DNA from: Microbacterium sp. T32
Lineage (GTDB): Bacteria; Actinomycetota; Actinomycetes; Actinomycetales; Microbacteriaceae
Length of the DNA stretch: 64,000 nt
Direction: 5' to 3'
Assembly: GCF_001619615.1 (NCBI RefSeq)
Contig: NZ_LQQP01000009.1
Location: 124,001-188,000 of the forward strand
In this document: one piece after another, positions 16,703 through 24,054 of the stretch
Layout: every line of letters starts with the position of its first letter
Position numbering within the stretch: the first letter of the stretch is position 1
Translations under genes and position numbers: made by a program
The notes under the pieces: generated by a model
Database searches by the model: none
Seen by the model: the letters and a program-made list of their open reading frames with translations, nothing else
What the model was told of the DNA's origin: nothing

Positions 16703-17680
16703 TCACCCGAGAACGGACAGCCAGACGGATGCCGCGGACTCCCACTGCGCGTAGCGGTCGGGGTAGGCGGAGATCTGTACGGCCTGCGCGGCGTCGGCGT
16801 AGGCCATGCCCTCCCAGCCCGGGATGTCGAGGAGGCCGCGGGTGGCCGTGCCGTTCGGGTTCCCTGCACCGCCGTAGAACACGCGGGTCGCGCGCTCGGG
16901 GTCGAGGATCTGCTCGGGGCTGCCCCAGCCGCTGCTCGGCCGCTGCTGGAACAGGCCGAGCGAGTCGCGGTCGCCCCAGCCGAGGTTGCGCAGCCACGAC
17001 TCCTGCATCGCCGTGCCGAGGGCGATCGCGATCCCGCGATCGGACACGCCCAGCTCGCGGCCGACGCGGATGATGAGACGAGCGTTGTCGGACTGCTCGG
17101 CGTCGAGCCCTGCAGCCGTCGCTGGTCCCGCGGATGCCACGTTCGCGGTGGACGCGGCCGCGTCGGGCGCCGGGACATCCAGCGTCTGACCCGGGTAGAT
17201 GATCGACTCCCGGGTCAGGCCGTTGGCGGTCAGGACGGCGTCGACGGAGACGCCGCCCGCGGAAGCGATCGCGGAGACGGTGTCGCCGGGCTGCACCTCG
17301 TGGGTGCGGACGGCGGCGGGGGCGGGCGTCGGGGCCGCCTCGGCGGCGACGAGCGCGAGCACCTGGCCCGGACGGATGACGCTCCCGGCGTCGAGGCCGT
17401 TGGCCGCGAGCACGGCGGCGGTGTCGAGGTCGTGTGCGCGGGCGATCGCCCACACGGTGTCGCCGGGCTGCACCGTGTAGGTGGAGGCGGCGGGTGCGGC
17501 CGCGAGGACGGGGAGGCCGAGCGTCCGGGGCGCGGGCGGAACGGCGGCGAGCGCGGGTGAAGGCGGCGCGGCGTGCGCGGCGTTCTCACCCGACAGGGCG
17601 AGGGCGATCGTGCCGGCGACCGCGGCGGGCCAGACGGTGAGGGCGCGCGGGCGCGCGAGAGGAGCAGGGAGTCGTCGCAT
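16703..17680 (-). CDS. Secreted LysM protein with a lysozyme-like domain
   Basis: A 325-residue secreted wall enzyme. A basic N-terminus and hydrophobic segment (signal peptide, cleavage near AHA-AP) precede two LysM peptidoglycan-binding repeats (about 67-110 and 126-168, each YTV/HEV-QPGDTV ... PGQ). A Pro/Ala linker then leads to a lysozyme-like domain (about 198-320) with AMQESW, whose Glu (E227) is the expected catalytic acid, and DSLGLFQQRP. It probably cleaves or remodels glycan strands. I start at the ATG giving MRRLPAPLARP, because the in-frame GTG 42 nt upstream adds residues before the signal peptide. No Shine-Dalgarno is visible at either start. Confidence 0.82.
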   Translation of the reverse strand: MRRLPAPLARPRALTVWPAAVAGTIALALSGENAAHAAPPSPALAAVPPAPRTLGLPVLAAAPAASTYTVQPGDTVWAIARAHDLDTAAVLAANGLDAGSVIRPGQVLALVAAEAAPTPAPAAVRTHEVQPGDTVSAIASAGGVSVDAVLTANGLTRESIIYPGQTLDVPAPDAAASTANVASAGPATAAGLDAEQSDNARLIIRVGRELGVSDRGIAIALGTAMQESWLRNLGWGDRDSLGLFQQRPSSGWGSPEQILDPERATRVFYGGAGNPNGTATRGLLDIPGWEGMAYADAAQAVQISAYPDRYAQWESAASVWLSVLG

Positions 17681-17807
17681 GGTGGGGGATTCCGTTCTTC
17701 CGACTGCCCGCCACGGTCGCACGGTGCGGGGCGGATGTCAACGCGTGGGGCCGCTGTGACGGATGTGACGGGCGGTCTCGGACATCGTTCGGGCGGCCGC
17801 GGGATGA

Positions 17808-17813
17808 GATAGT
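17808..17813 (+). promoter_or_regulatory. -10-like box of the Rv2175c-type gene
   Basis: GATAGT ends 6 nt before the GTG at 17820. The first base deviates from TANNNT but the spacing is the same as at other leaderless starts here. Confidence 0.42.
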
Positions 17814-17819
17814 GGCAAG

Positions 17820-18164
17820 GTGACCGACACGCCCCGCTTCCCTACCGAATGGCTGACGCTCCCCGACCTCGTCGACGTGCTGGGGGAGCCGCTCGGACGC
17901 GTCCGCCGCCTCCTCGACGAGAACTACCTGGTCGGTTCGCGTCGGGACGGCGTGCTGCGTGTTCCCGCGGTGTTCATCGTCGACGGCCGTCCGCTTCCGT
18001 CGCTGCGCGGCACGATCATCGTGCTCCACGACGCCGGGTTCGACGCCGACGAGACGATCGACTGGCTGCTCACGCCGGAAGAGACCATCGGGGTCGCCCC
18101 GATCGAGGCGCTCCTCGCGGGGCGCAAGAGCGAAGTGCGCCGCGTCGCGGCCACGCTCGCCTGA
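17820..18164 (+). CDS. Rv2175c-family DNA-binding protein
   Basis: A 114-residue protein. Its N-terminal part looks like a winged helix-turn-helix (WLTLPDLVDVLGEPLGRVRR, then LVGSRRDGVLRVPAVF), and the C-terminal part is a small helical domain (GFDADETIDWLLTPEE). In Mycobacterium tuberculosis the homologue Rv2175c is a DNA-binding substrate of the neighbouring kinase PknL, which phosphorylates its N-terminus; here Thr2 and Thr4 are candidate sites. Divergent from the LysM gene and convergent with the prenyl synthase gene. DNA target unknown. Six tandem CTGAGCGC units begin at its stop codon. Confidence 0.85.
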   Translation: MTDTPRFPTEWLTLPDLVDVLGEPLGRVRRLLDENYLVGSRRDGVLRVPAVFIVDGRPLPSLRGTIIVLHDAGFDADETIDWLLTPEETIGVAPIEALLAGRKSEVRRVAATLA

Positions 18165-18208
18165 GCGCCTGAGCGCCTGAGCGCCTGAGCGCCTGAGCGC
18201 CTGAGCGC
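18161..18208. repeat. Six tandem copies of the octamer CTGAGCGC
   Basis: Units start at 18161, 18169, 18177, 18185, 18193 and 18201 without interruption. The first unit contains the stop codon of the Rv2175c-type gene. As 8 is not a multiple of 3, the array puts TGA into all three frames, so gain or loss of units would hardly change the protein. Confidence 0.92.
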
Positions 18209-18226
18209 CCGCCCGAATTCGGGCGG
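18209..18226. terminator. Palindrome between convergent genes, possible terminator
   Basis: CCGCCCGAATTCGGGCGG is a perfect 18-bp palindrome between the octamer array and the end of the convergent prenyl synthase gene. It lacks a clear T-tract, so termination is uncertain. Confidence 0.45.
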
Positions 18227-18234
18227 AGGACGCC

Positions 18235-19326
18235 TCAGGACGTCCGCTGCGTGGCGGCGCGCGCGAGCGCGCGCAGCTCCTCGACGGCTCCGGAGCCGAG
18301 TCGCGCGCCCTCGAGCGCCTGCTCGGCCTGCCGCTCGTACTCGGCGATCAGCTCCTCCGTCCGAGAGAGAGCGCCCGTGGCCACGATCGTCTGCTGCAGG
18401 TCCCGGATGCGGGTGGCATCCAGGGTCCGATCCCCGAGCATCGCGTCGAGGTCGGCGCGCGCGTCGTCGGGGAGCGCCTGGCGCGCGTAGGCCACGAGCA
18501 CCGTGCGCTTGCCCTCGCGCAGGTCGTCGCCGGAGGGCTTGCCCGTGACGGCGCTGTCGCCGAAGACGCCGAGAACGTCGTCGCGCAGCTGGAACGCCAT
18601 CCCGATGTCGTGTCCGAACCGACCGAGGGCATCGAGCTGAGCGTCGTCGGCACCGGCGAGAGCGGCCCCGATCTGCAGCGGCTTCTGGATGCTGTAACGC
18701 GCCGACTTGTAGGACGCGACGCGCAGTGCGCGATCGGCGTGGTCCGCGTCCGCGTGGACGGCGTAGGCCGACTCCTCCGCGACGTCGAGGAACTGCCCGA
18801 TCGTCACGTCCCGACGCATGTGCGCGTACTGCCGCCGGGTGGCCGCCGCGGTGGCGACACCCTCGAGGGATTCCTCGAGCAGATCGTCGCTCCATGCGAC
18901 GAGCAGGTCACCGAGCAGGATGGCGGCGGAGCGCCCGAAAGCCTCGGAATCCCCGGCCCAGAGCGCGTCGGTGTGCACCGTCTGCAGCGCGCGGTGGGCG
19001 GCGGGCTGTCCGCGCCGGGTGTCGGAGTTGTCGATGAGGTCATCGTGCACGAGGGCCGCCGCCTGGAACACCTCGAGAGCGGCGGCGACGCCGATCGCGG
19101 CGGCGTCGGGAGCGGTCGCGGCGTCGCCGGAGATCTCCTCCACGGCGCGGCGCCCGGTGAGGAGGAAGCGGGCGCGGAGGCGCTTTCCTCCGCGCAGCGA
19201 AGAAGCGCCCGCGCGGGCCATCTTCTCGGCCTCTTCCCCCAGGCCGGAGGCGTACGATATCTGTTCAGATACGAACTTGTCGAGTCGCTGGGAAACAGCC
19301 TCGATCGGTTCCGGGGAGGTCGGCAC
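18235..19326 (-). CDS. Polyprenyl (geranylgeranyl-type) diphosphate synthase
   Basis: A 363-residue trans-prenyltransferase that elongates allylic diphosphates with isopentenyl diphosphate. The first Asp-rich motif is HDDLIDNSD (D95, D96, D99) followed by TRRG; the second is LRDDVLGVFGD (D249, D250). Both bind the Mg-diphosphate. Chain length (C15-C20 or longer) cannot be fixed from the sequence. The locus corresponds to idsA2 (Rv2173) next to Rv2175c in mycobacteria. The product could feed menaquinone, carotenoid or undecaprenyl carriers. The GTG start has TAGGCT 6 nt upstream, indicating a leaderless mRNA. Confidence 0.9.
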   Translation of the reverse strand: MPTSPEPIEAVSQRLDKFVSEQISYASGLGEEAEKMARAGASSLRGGKRLRARFLLTGRRAVEEISGDAATAPDAAAIGVAAALEVFQAAALVHDDLIDNSDTRRGQPAAHRALQTVHTDALWAGDSEAFGRSAAILLGDLLVAWSDDLLEESLEGVATAAATRRQYAHMRRDVTIGQFLDVAEESAYAVHADADHADRALRVASYKSARYSIQKPLQIGAALAGADDAQLDALGRFGHDIGMAFQLRDDVLGVFGDSAVTGKPSGDDLREGKRTVLVAYARQALPDDARADLDAMLGDRTLDATRIRDLQQTIVATGALSRTEELIAEYERQAEQALEGARLGSGAVEELRALARAATQRTS

Positions 19327-19332
19327 GGGCCT

Positions 19333-19338
19333 AGCCTA
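19333..19338 (-). promoter_or_regulatory. -10 box of the prenyl synthase gene (leaderless start)
   Basis: TAGGCT on the minus strand lies 6 nt before the GTG at 19326. The divergent DUF3040 gene uses TAGAAT at 19356-19361. Confidence 0.55.
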
Positions 19339-19355
19339 GTGATCCTCGCCCCGCG

Positions 19356-19361
19356 TAGAAT
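19356..19361 (+). promoter_or_regulatory. -10 box of the DUF3040 gene
   Basis: TAGAAT lies 30 nt before the ATG at 19392. The leader contains AGGGGGAAGG as ribosome-binding site. Confidence 0.5.
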
Positions 19362-19391
19362 CGACCGTACTCAGCAATAGAGGGGGAAGGC

Positions 19392-19778
19392 ATGCCACTC
19401 TCCGAACAGGAGCAGCGTCTGCTGGATGAGATGGAGCGCCATCTCATGAGTAACGACGCCGACGTCGTCACGGCCCCCAGTCGCGCGCTCAGCTATCGGA
19501 ACATCGTCCTCGGCTCGATCCTCGTGCTCGCCGGTCTCGGTGCTCTCATCGCGGGCGTGTCGATCGGATTCAACACCGGTGTCCTCGGTATCGCCGTCGG
19601 CGTCGTCGGGTTCCTCGTGATGGTCGGCGGGGTCGTCTTCGCCGTCACCCCGACCCGCAACTCGTCGCGTCTGCCCTCTGCCCGGTCGGCGTCGACCAAG
19701 CGAAGCGCGCGCGCATCGGGCGGCTCCTTCATGGACCGCATGAACGACCGCTGGGACCGCCGCAACGACGGACACTGA
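19392..19778 (+). CDS. DUF3040 small membrane protein
   Basis: A 128-residue protein. The N-terminus MPLSEQEQRLLDEMERHL is the DUF3040 signature. Two membrane helices follow (about 37-57 and 62-84), then a Ser/Arg-rich cytoplasmic tail (RSASTKRSARASGG). DUF3040 genes commonly sit just before mraZ in actinobacteria, as here. The function of the family is unknown; a link to wall growth is suggested only by position. It has its own terminator, so it is not cotranscribed with mraZ. Confidence 0.88.
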   Translation: MPLSEQEQRLLDEMERHLMSNDADVVTAPSRALSYRNIVLGSILVLAGLGALIAGVSIGFNTGVLGIAVGVVGFLVMVGGVVFAVTPTRNSSRLPSARSASTKRSARASGGSFMDRMNDRWDRRNDGH

Positions 19779-19799
19779 CACCCTCCGCTTCTTCTCGAG

Positions 19800-19830
19800 A
19801 ACACCGGCTCTTCGGAGCCGGTGTTTTTTT
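19800..19830 (+). terminator. Intrinsic terminator after the DUF3040 gene
   Basis: An 11-bp stem (AACACCGGCTC / GAGCCGGTGTT) closes on a UUCG tetraloop with a C-G closing pair and runs into seven T residues. It is a textbook strong terminator. Confidence 0.93.
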
Positions 19831-20044
19831 GTGCCCGCGTGAGCGCGGGGAGGAAGAGGGATGCCGGCGGGCGAGACGCCCCCGCCCTCGGGTGAGGCCA
19901 GAATCCCTCCCTTTCCCTCCACCGGCGGCACCCCCGTGGGCCCGCGCCGCGTGATTCCGCGGTTCTCGCGACGACTCGGTCGAGGAGGAGCGGACCATAC
20001 ACGCCCCGGCATCCCTGGGAAAGGGCCACGTTTCGATAGCAAAG
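19831..20044. other. Non-coding stretch upstream of mraZ
   Basis: No convincing gene lies here; the open frame starting at 19861 has no ribosome-binding site and runs into mraZ in another frame. The stretch holds an exact 11-bp inverted repeat, AGGGATGCCGG (19857-19867) and CCGGCATCCCT (20006-20016), about 140 bp apart, each containing the genome word GGATGCC. The rest is GC-rich DNA leading to the mraZ operator. Confidence 0.6.
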
Positions 20045-20069
20045 TGGAGGGTGGTGGAGTAAAGTGGGG
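20045..20069 (+). promoter_or_regulatory. MraZ operator (three direct repeats) overlapping the dcw promoter
   Basis: Three pentamers TGGAG (20045-20049), TGGAG (20055-20059) and TGGGG (20065-20069) are each separated by exactly 5 nt. This is the layout of MraZ binding sites, which consist of TGGGN-type repeats with 5-nt spacers. A TAAAGT -10 candidate (20060-20065) overlaps repeats 2 and 3, so MraZ binding should repress its own operon. Confidence 0.85.
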
Positions 20070-20107
20070 GAAACTTCGCAGGCCGGACGAAGGGGGTGGA
20101 CGCCCGA

Positions 20108-20539
20108 ATGCTGCTCGGCACGCACACTCCCAAGCTCGACGACAAAGGGCGCGTCATCCTGCCCGCGAAGTTCCGTGACGATCTCGGCGCCGGAGTGGTG
20201 ATCACCCGGGGGCAGGACCGCTGCCTCTACGTGTTCAGCACCGAGGAGTTCGAGCGCGTGCACGAGCGGATCCGCGAGGCGCCGCTCAGCAACAAGCAGG
20301 CCCGCGACTTCCTGCGCATGTTCCTCTCGGGGGCCAGCGCCGAGAAGCCCGACGGGCAGAACCGGATCACGGTCCCCCCGGCGCTGCGCGCCTACGCGGG
20401 GCTGGACCGCGAACTGGTCGTGACGGGTGTCGGCGCCCACGCCGAGATCTGGGACGCCGCGGCCTGGAACGCCTACGCCGAAAGCAACGAAGAGACCTAC
20501 GCCGAGATGGAGCAGGAGGTGATCCCGGGACTGTTCTGA
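20108..20539 (+). CDS. mraZ: Transcriptional regulator MraZ
   Basis: A 143-residue AbrB-like double-barrel protein. It starts with [20 protein letters not shown], and the repeated second half contains [20 protein letters not shown]. MraZ forms a ring-shaped oligomer that binds repeats upstream of its own gene and controls the dcw operon; those repeats are visible about 40-60 bp upstream. I place the start at the ATG of MLLGTHTP rather than an in-frame GTG 12 nt earlier, as every MraZ begins with this M-x-x-G-T/E motif. It is the first gene of the division and cell-wall cluster. Confidence 0.94.
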   Translation: MLLGTHTPKLDDKGRVILPAKFRDDLGAGVVITRGQDRCLYVFSTEEFERVHERIREAPLSNKQARDFLRMFLSGASAEKPDGQNRITVPPALRAYAGLDRELVVTGVGAHAEIWDAAAWNAYAESNEETYAEMEQEVIPGLF

Positions 20540-20636
20540 TCGCCGGCTGTGATTCCCAGCCGCACGCCCTGACGCCACTTCCCCGGTGCCAGGTCGAGCG
20601 GATGGGGATCAGAGCCCACGATCCCACCCCGACATC

Positions 20637-21590
20637 ATGGACATCCGCGACATCCACACCCCCGTGCTGCTCGAGCGCTGCGCCGAACTGCTCGCGCCGG
20701 CCCTGCAGCGCGACGGCGCCGTCTTCGTCGACGCGACGCTCGGCATGGGCGGGCACTCCGAGGCGTTCCTCGAGCGCTTCCCGGGCACCCGTCTCATCGG
20801 CCTCGACCGCGACACCGACGCCCTCCGCATCGCGGGGGAGCGCCTGGCCCGGTTCGAGGGGCGCACGACGTTCGTCCACACCGTCTACGACGGGATCGCG
20901 GATGCCGTGGCCTCCGCGGGGGTCGACAAGGTCGACGGCATCCTGTTCGACCTCGGTGTCTCGTCCCTGCAGCTCGACGAGGCCTCGCGCGGGTTCGCCT
21001 ACGCGCAGGACGCCCCGCTCGACATGCGCATGGACCAGACGTCGGGCGTGACCGCCGCCGACATCCTCGCGACGTACGGCGAGGGCGACCTCCGCCGCAT
21101 CTTCGAGCGGTACGGCGAGGAGAAGCTCGCCGCCCGCTACGCCCGGGCCATCATCGCCGCGCGCCAGCAGGCGCCGCTGGAGCGCTCCGGTCAGCTCGTC
21201 GACGTGCTGCAGGCCGCGACGCCGGCAGCGGTGCTGCGCGAGCGGCATCCCGCCAAGCGCGTCTTCCAGGCGCTGCGCATCGAGGTGAACGCCGAGCTGT
21301 CGGTGCTCGAGCGCGCGATTCCGGCCGCCCTCGGCGTGCTCGGGGTCGGGGGCCGCATCGTCGTGCTGTCGTACCAGTCGCTCGAGGACCGGCTGGTCAA
21401 GCGGGTCTTCGCGGACGCGTCGACCTCCACCGCCCCGCGCGGGCTGCCGGTGGAGCTGCCCGAGCACGCACCCACCTTTCGCCTGCTCGTGCGGGGGGCC
21501 GAGCTCGCCAGTGACGAAGAACGTGCGGTCAACCCGCGCGCCACCCCCGTGCGACTGCGCGCGGCCGAGCGGATCCAGGAGGACGCATGA
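20637..21590 (+). CDS. rsmH: 16S rRNA (cytosine1402-N4)-methyltransferase
   Basis: A 317-residue SAM-dependent enzyme that methylates N4 of C1402 in the ribosomal P site. It has HTPVLLERC at the N-terminus, SAM motif [13 protein letters not shown], the motif [11 protein letters not shown] and the family segment DMRMDQTSG. The ATG at 20637 gives the usual RsmH N-terminus; an in-frame GTG at 20586 is possible, and neither has a good Shine-Dalgarno. It is the second gene of the dcw cluster. The stop overlaps the ftsL ATG, so ftsL is coupled to it. Confidence 0.93.
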   Translation: MDIRDIHTPVLLERCAELLAPALQRDGAVFVDATLGMGGHSEAFLERFPGTRLIGLDRDTDALRIAGERLARFEGRTTFVHTVYDGIADAVASAGVDKVDGILFDLGVSSLQLDEASRGFAYAQDAPLDMRMDQTSGVTAADILATYGEGDLRRIFERYGEEKLAARYARAIIAARQQAPLERSGQLVDVLQAATPAAVLRERHPAKRVFQALRIEVNAELSVLERAIPAALGVLGVGGRIVVLSYQSLEDRLVKRVFADASTSTAPRGLPVELPEHAPTFRLLVRGAELASDEERAVNPRATPVRLRAAERIQEDA

Positions 21591-22189
21591 GCGCTCCCCA
21601 GACCATCGACGCGGCGTTCCTGCCGGAGTTCCCGGTCCCCGTACGCGAGCCCCGGCGCCTGCACGTCGTCGACGCGCCGGCACGCCGGCGCGTTCCGCGG
21701 CGGGCGTTCGGCGTCGTCGCCGTCCTCGGGGCGGTGCTCATCGCGCTCGTGCAGATGGGAGTGTCGATCCTGACCACCCAGAGCTCGTTCGAGATCGCTT
21801 CGCTGACGCAGCAGCAGCGCGACCTGACCTACCAGAAGCAGATCCTGTACGACGACGTCGCGGGGCTGAACTCGCCGCAGTACCTCGCCGCGAACGCCGC
21901 CGCGCTCGGCATGGTCATCGACGAGACGCCGACGTACCTGCGTCTGAGCGATGGGGCCGTGGTCGGCGCGGGCAAGCCCGCCGAGGGCACCTCGTCGGTG
22001 GATGCCATGGGTCGAGGATCGGTCCGCAACGCCCTGATCTCGGGAGTGCCCCTCGTGACCGACCCTCAGAAGGCCGCGGAGCCGGCTCCGGTGACCGACG
22101 CGGCTGCGACCGACGCGCCCTCCGCGCCGGCCGCCTCCGCGACACCCCCGCCGATCAGCGACGGTCTGCCGACCCCTGCGACACGATAA
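21587..22189 (+). CDS. ftsL: FtsL-like septum formation protein
   Basis: A 200-residue bitopic protein. A cytoplasmic segment rich in Pro and Arg is followed by one membrane helix (about 41-62: [20 protein letters not shown]) and a coiled-coil-prone stretch ([19 protein letters not shown]). The tail is Ala/Pro/Thr-rich and low in complexity. Position between rsmH and ftsI plus this topology identifies FtsL, which with FtsQ and DivIC activates FtsWI septal synthesis. Sequence conservation is low in this family, so the call rests mainly on context. The long disordered C-terminus is unusual. Confidence 0.82.
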   Translation: MSAPQTIDAAFLPEFPVPVREPRRLHVVDAPARRRVPRRAFGVVAVLGAVLIALVQMGVSILTTQSSFEIASLTQQQRDLTYQKQILYDDVAGLNSPQYLAANAAALGMVIDETPTYLRLSDGAVVGAGKPAEGTSSVDAMGRGSVRNALISGVPLVTDPQKAAEPAPVTDAAATDAPSAPAASATPPPISDGLPTPATR

Positions 22190-22193
22190 GCAC

Positions 22194-24002
22194 ATGGCCA
22201 CGCCGAAGACGACGCCGGTTTCCCGTTCCCCCCGACGGCGCACCCTGGTGGCGCTGTCCATCGTGCTCATCGTCCTGGTCGCCTTCGTGATCCGACTGGT
22301 CGATATCCAGGTCGTGAGCGCCCGCGAGCACGTGGACGAGTCCCTGTCCATGGGTCTGCAGAACTCGCGGATCGAGTACGGCTCGCGCGGCTCGATCGTC
22401 GACGAGAACGGGGTGACGCTGGCATCCAGCGTCCACCGCTACGACGTGCAGGTCGACCCGATGCTCGCGGCGCAAGGGCTCACCGACCGCAACGACGACG
22501 GCACGACCACGACCACCAAGACGTGGACCGACATCGCGGCGCAGATCGCCGGCATCCTCGGGAAGGATCCCGTCGAGGTCGAGAAGGTCGTGACGGATGC
22601 CGTGGCCGCCGATCCGGGTTCCCGTTACGCGATCATCGCGAGCGACGTCTCGACCGAGCAGTACCGCGCACTGGCCGACCTCGGACTGCCGTTCCTCACC
22701 TTCCCGCCGAAGGCGGGCCGCGTGTACCCGGACGGCGCGGTCGGGGGGAACCTGCTGGGCTTCGTGGGCGGCGACGGGCAGGCGCTCGCCGGGCTGGAAC
22801 TCGCCGACAACGACTGCCTGTCCTCGCGGGACGGCAAGGTCGTGTTCCAGCAGGGCCGCGACGGCAACGTCCTGCCCGGCACGGAGGTCCAGACCGAGCC
22901 CGCCGTCGACGGTGGCACGCTCAAGCTCACGATCGACCGCGACCTGCAGTGGTACATGGGGCAGCTCATCGCCGAGCAGGTGCAGAACACCGGCGCGTTG
23001 CGCGGTGCCATCACGGTCGTGGAGGCGAAGACGGGCAAAGTGCGCGCCCTCGCGGAGTACCCGACGGTCGACCCCAACGACCCCACCGCCTCCCCGGCGA
23101 CCGAGCGCGGCAGCTGGGCCTTCAGCGACCCCAACGAGCCCGGCTCGACGTTCAAGGCGCTCACGGCCGCCATCGGACTGGACAGCGGCTCCTTCACCAC
23201 CGACACCACGGTGACGGCGTCCTCGACCGAGACCCTCAAGGGCGGCGCGCGCGTCTCGGACTCGTTCGTGCACGGGCCCAACGACTACACCCTCACCGGC
23301 GTGCTCATCGACTCCTCGAACGTCGGCATCTCGAAGTTCGCCGAGATGATTCCCGCGCAGACGCGGTACGACTACCTGCAGAAGTTCGGAGTCGGCTCGC
23401 CCACCGCGATCGACTTCCCCGGCGAGTCCGGCGGCATCCTGCACCCCGTCCAGGACTGGGGCGACCAGACGTTCTACAACACGTCGTTCGGTCAGGGCCT
23501 CGCGGTGACGATCCCGCAGCTCGTCGGCGCGTACCAGACGATCGCCAACGGGGGAGTGCGCATCCCGCTCTCGCTCGTCGAGAGCTGCACCGCGGCCGAC
23601 GGTACGGTCACCGACGTCCCGTCCGAGCAGGGCCAGCGCGTCGTCTCCGCGGACACCGCGCAGAAGGTGTCGCAGATGCTCGAGAACGTCGCGACCCAGG
23701 GCACTCTGGCATCCCAGGTCGCCATCCCGGGCTACCGCATCGCGATCAAGACCGGTACGGGTGAGAAGACCGACCCCAACACGGGTGCGTACAAGCCCGA
23801 CGCGTACTTCACGACGATGATCGGATTCGCCCCCGCGGACGACCCCCAGTACATCGTCGCGGTCAACCTCGACGAACCTCGGACGGTAAAGTCGTCTGCG
23901 GCCAACGCCCCCGCGTTCCAGAAGGCGCTCACCCAGGTGCTCAAGAACTACCGGGTGATCCCCTCCGGATCCACCAGCCCCCAACTGCCCAAGTTCGGCT
24001 GA
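22194..24002 (+). CDS. ftsI: Penicillin-binding protein 3 / peptidoglycan transpeptidase FtsI
   Basis: A 602-residue class B penicillin-binding protein that cross-links septal peptidoglycan. It has one N-terminal membrane helix (about 17-36), a dimerisation domain (GSRGSIVDENG) and the transpeptidase domain. The active-site motifs are STFK (S318, K321), SSN in DSSNVGISK and KTGTGE (K519). There are no C-terminal PASTA repeats. The ATG follows the ftsL stop by 4 nt. In most bacteria murE comes next, but here the next gene is murF. Confidence 0.95.
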   Translation: MATPKTTPVSRSPRRRTLVALSIVLIVLVAFVIRLVDIQVVSAREHVDESLSMGLQNSRIEYGSRGSIVDENGVTLASSVHRYDVQVDPMLAAQGLTDRNDDGTTTTTKTWTDIAAQIAGILGKDPVEVEKVVTDAVAADPGSRYAIIASDVSTEQYRALADLGLPFLTFPPKAGRVYPDGAVGGNLLGFVGGDGQALAGLELADNDCLSSRDGKVVFQQGRDGNVLPGTEVQTEPAVDGGTLKLTIDRDLQWYMGQLIAEQVQNTGALRGAITVVEAKTGKVRALAEYPTVDPNDPTASPATERGSWAFSDPNEPGSTFKALTAAIGLDSGSFTTDTTVTASSTETLKGGARVSDSFVHGPNDYTLTGVLIDSSNVGISKFAEMIPAQTRYDYLQKFGVGSPTAIDFPGESGGILHPVQDWGDQTFYNTSFGQGLAVTIPQLVGAYQTIANGGVRIPLSLVESCTAADGTVTDVPSEQGQRVVSADTAQKVSQMLENVATQGTLASQVAIPGYRIAIKTGTGEKTDPNTGAYKPDAYFTTMIGFAPADDPQYIVAVNLDEPRTVKSSAANAPAFQKALTQVLKNYRVIPSGSTSPQLPKFG

Positions 24003-24054
24003 GACGCCGGATGCCGGTCTCCTCCCGACACGGAAAGGGCGTCCGTACAGCGCA

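Noticed and set aside
18161..18208. Tandem octamers as a possible CRISPR remnant
   Set aside because: Units are 8 nt with no spacers and no cas genes are near; it is a plain tandem repeat.
19861..20178. 105-codon frame upstream of and overlapping mraZ
   Set aside because: No ribosome-binding site or family motif; it covers the mraZ operator and runs into mraZ in another frame.
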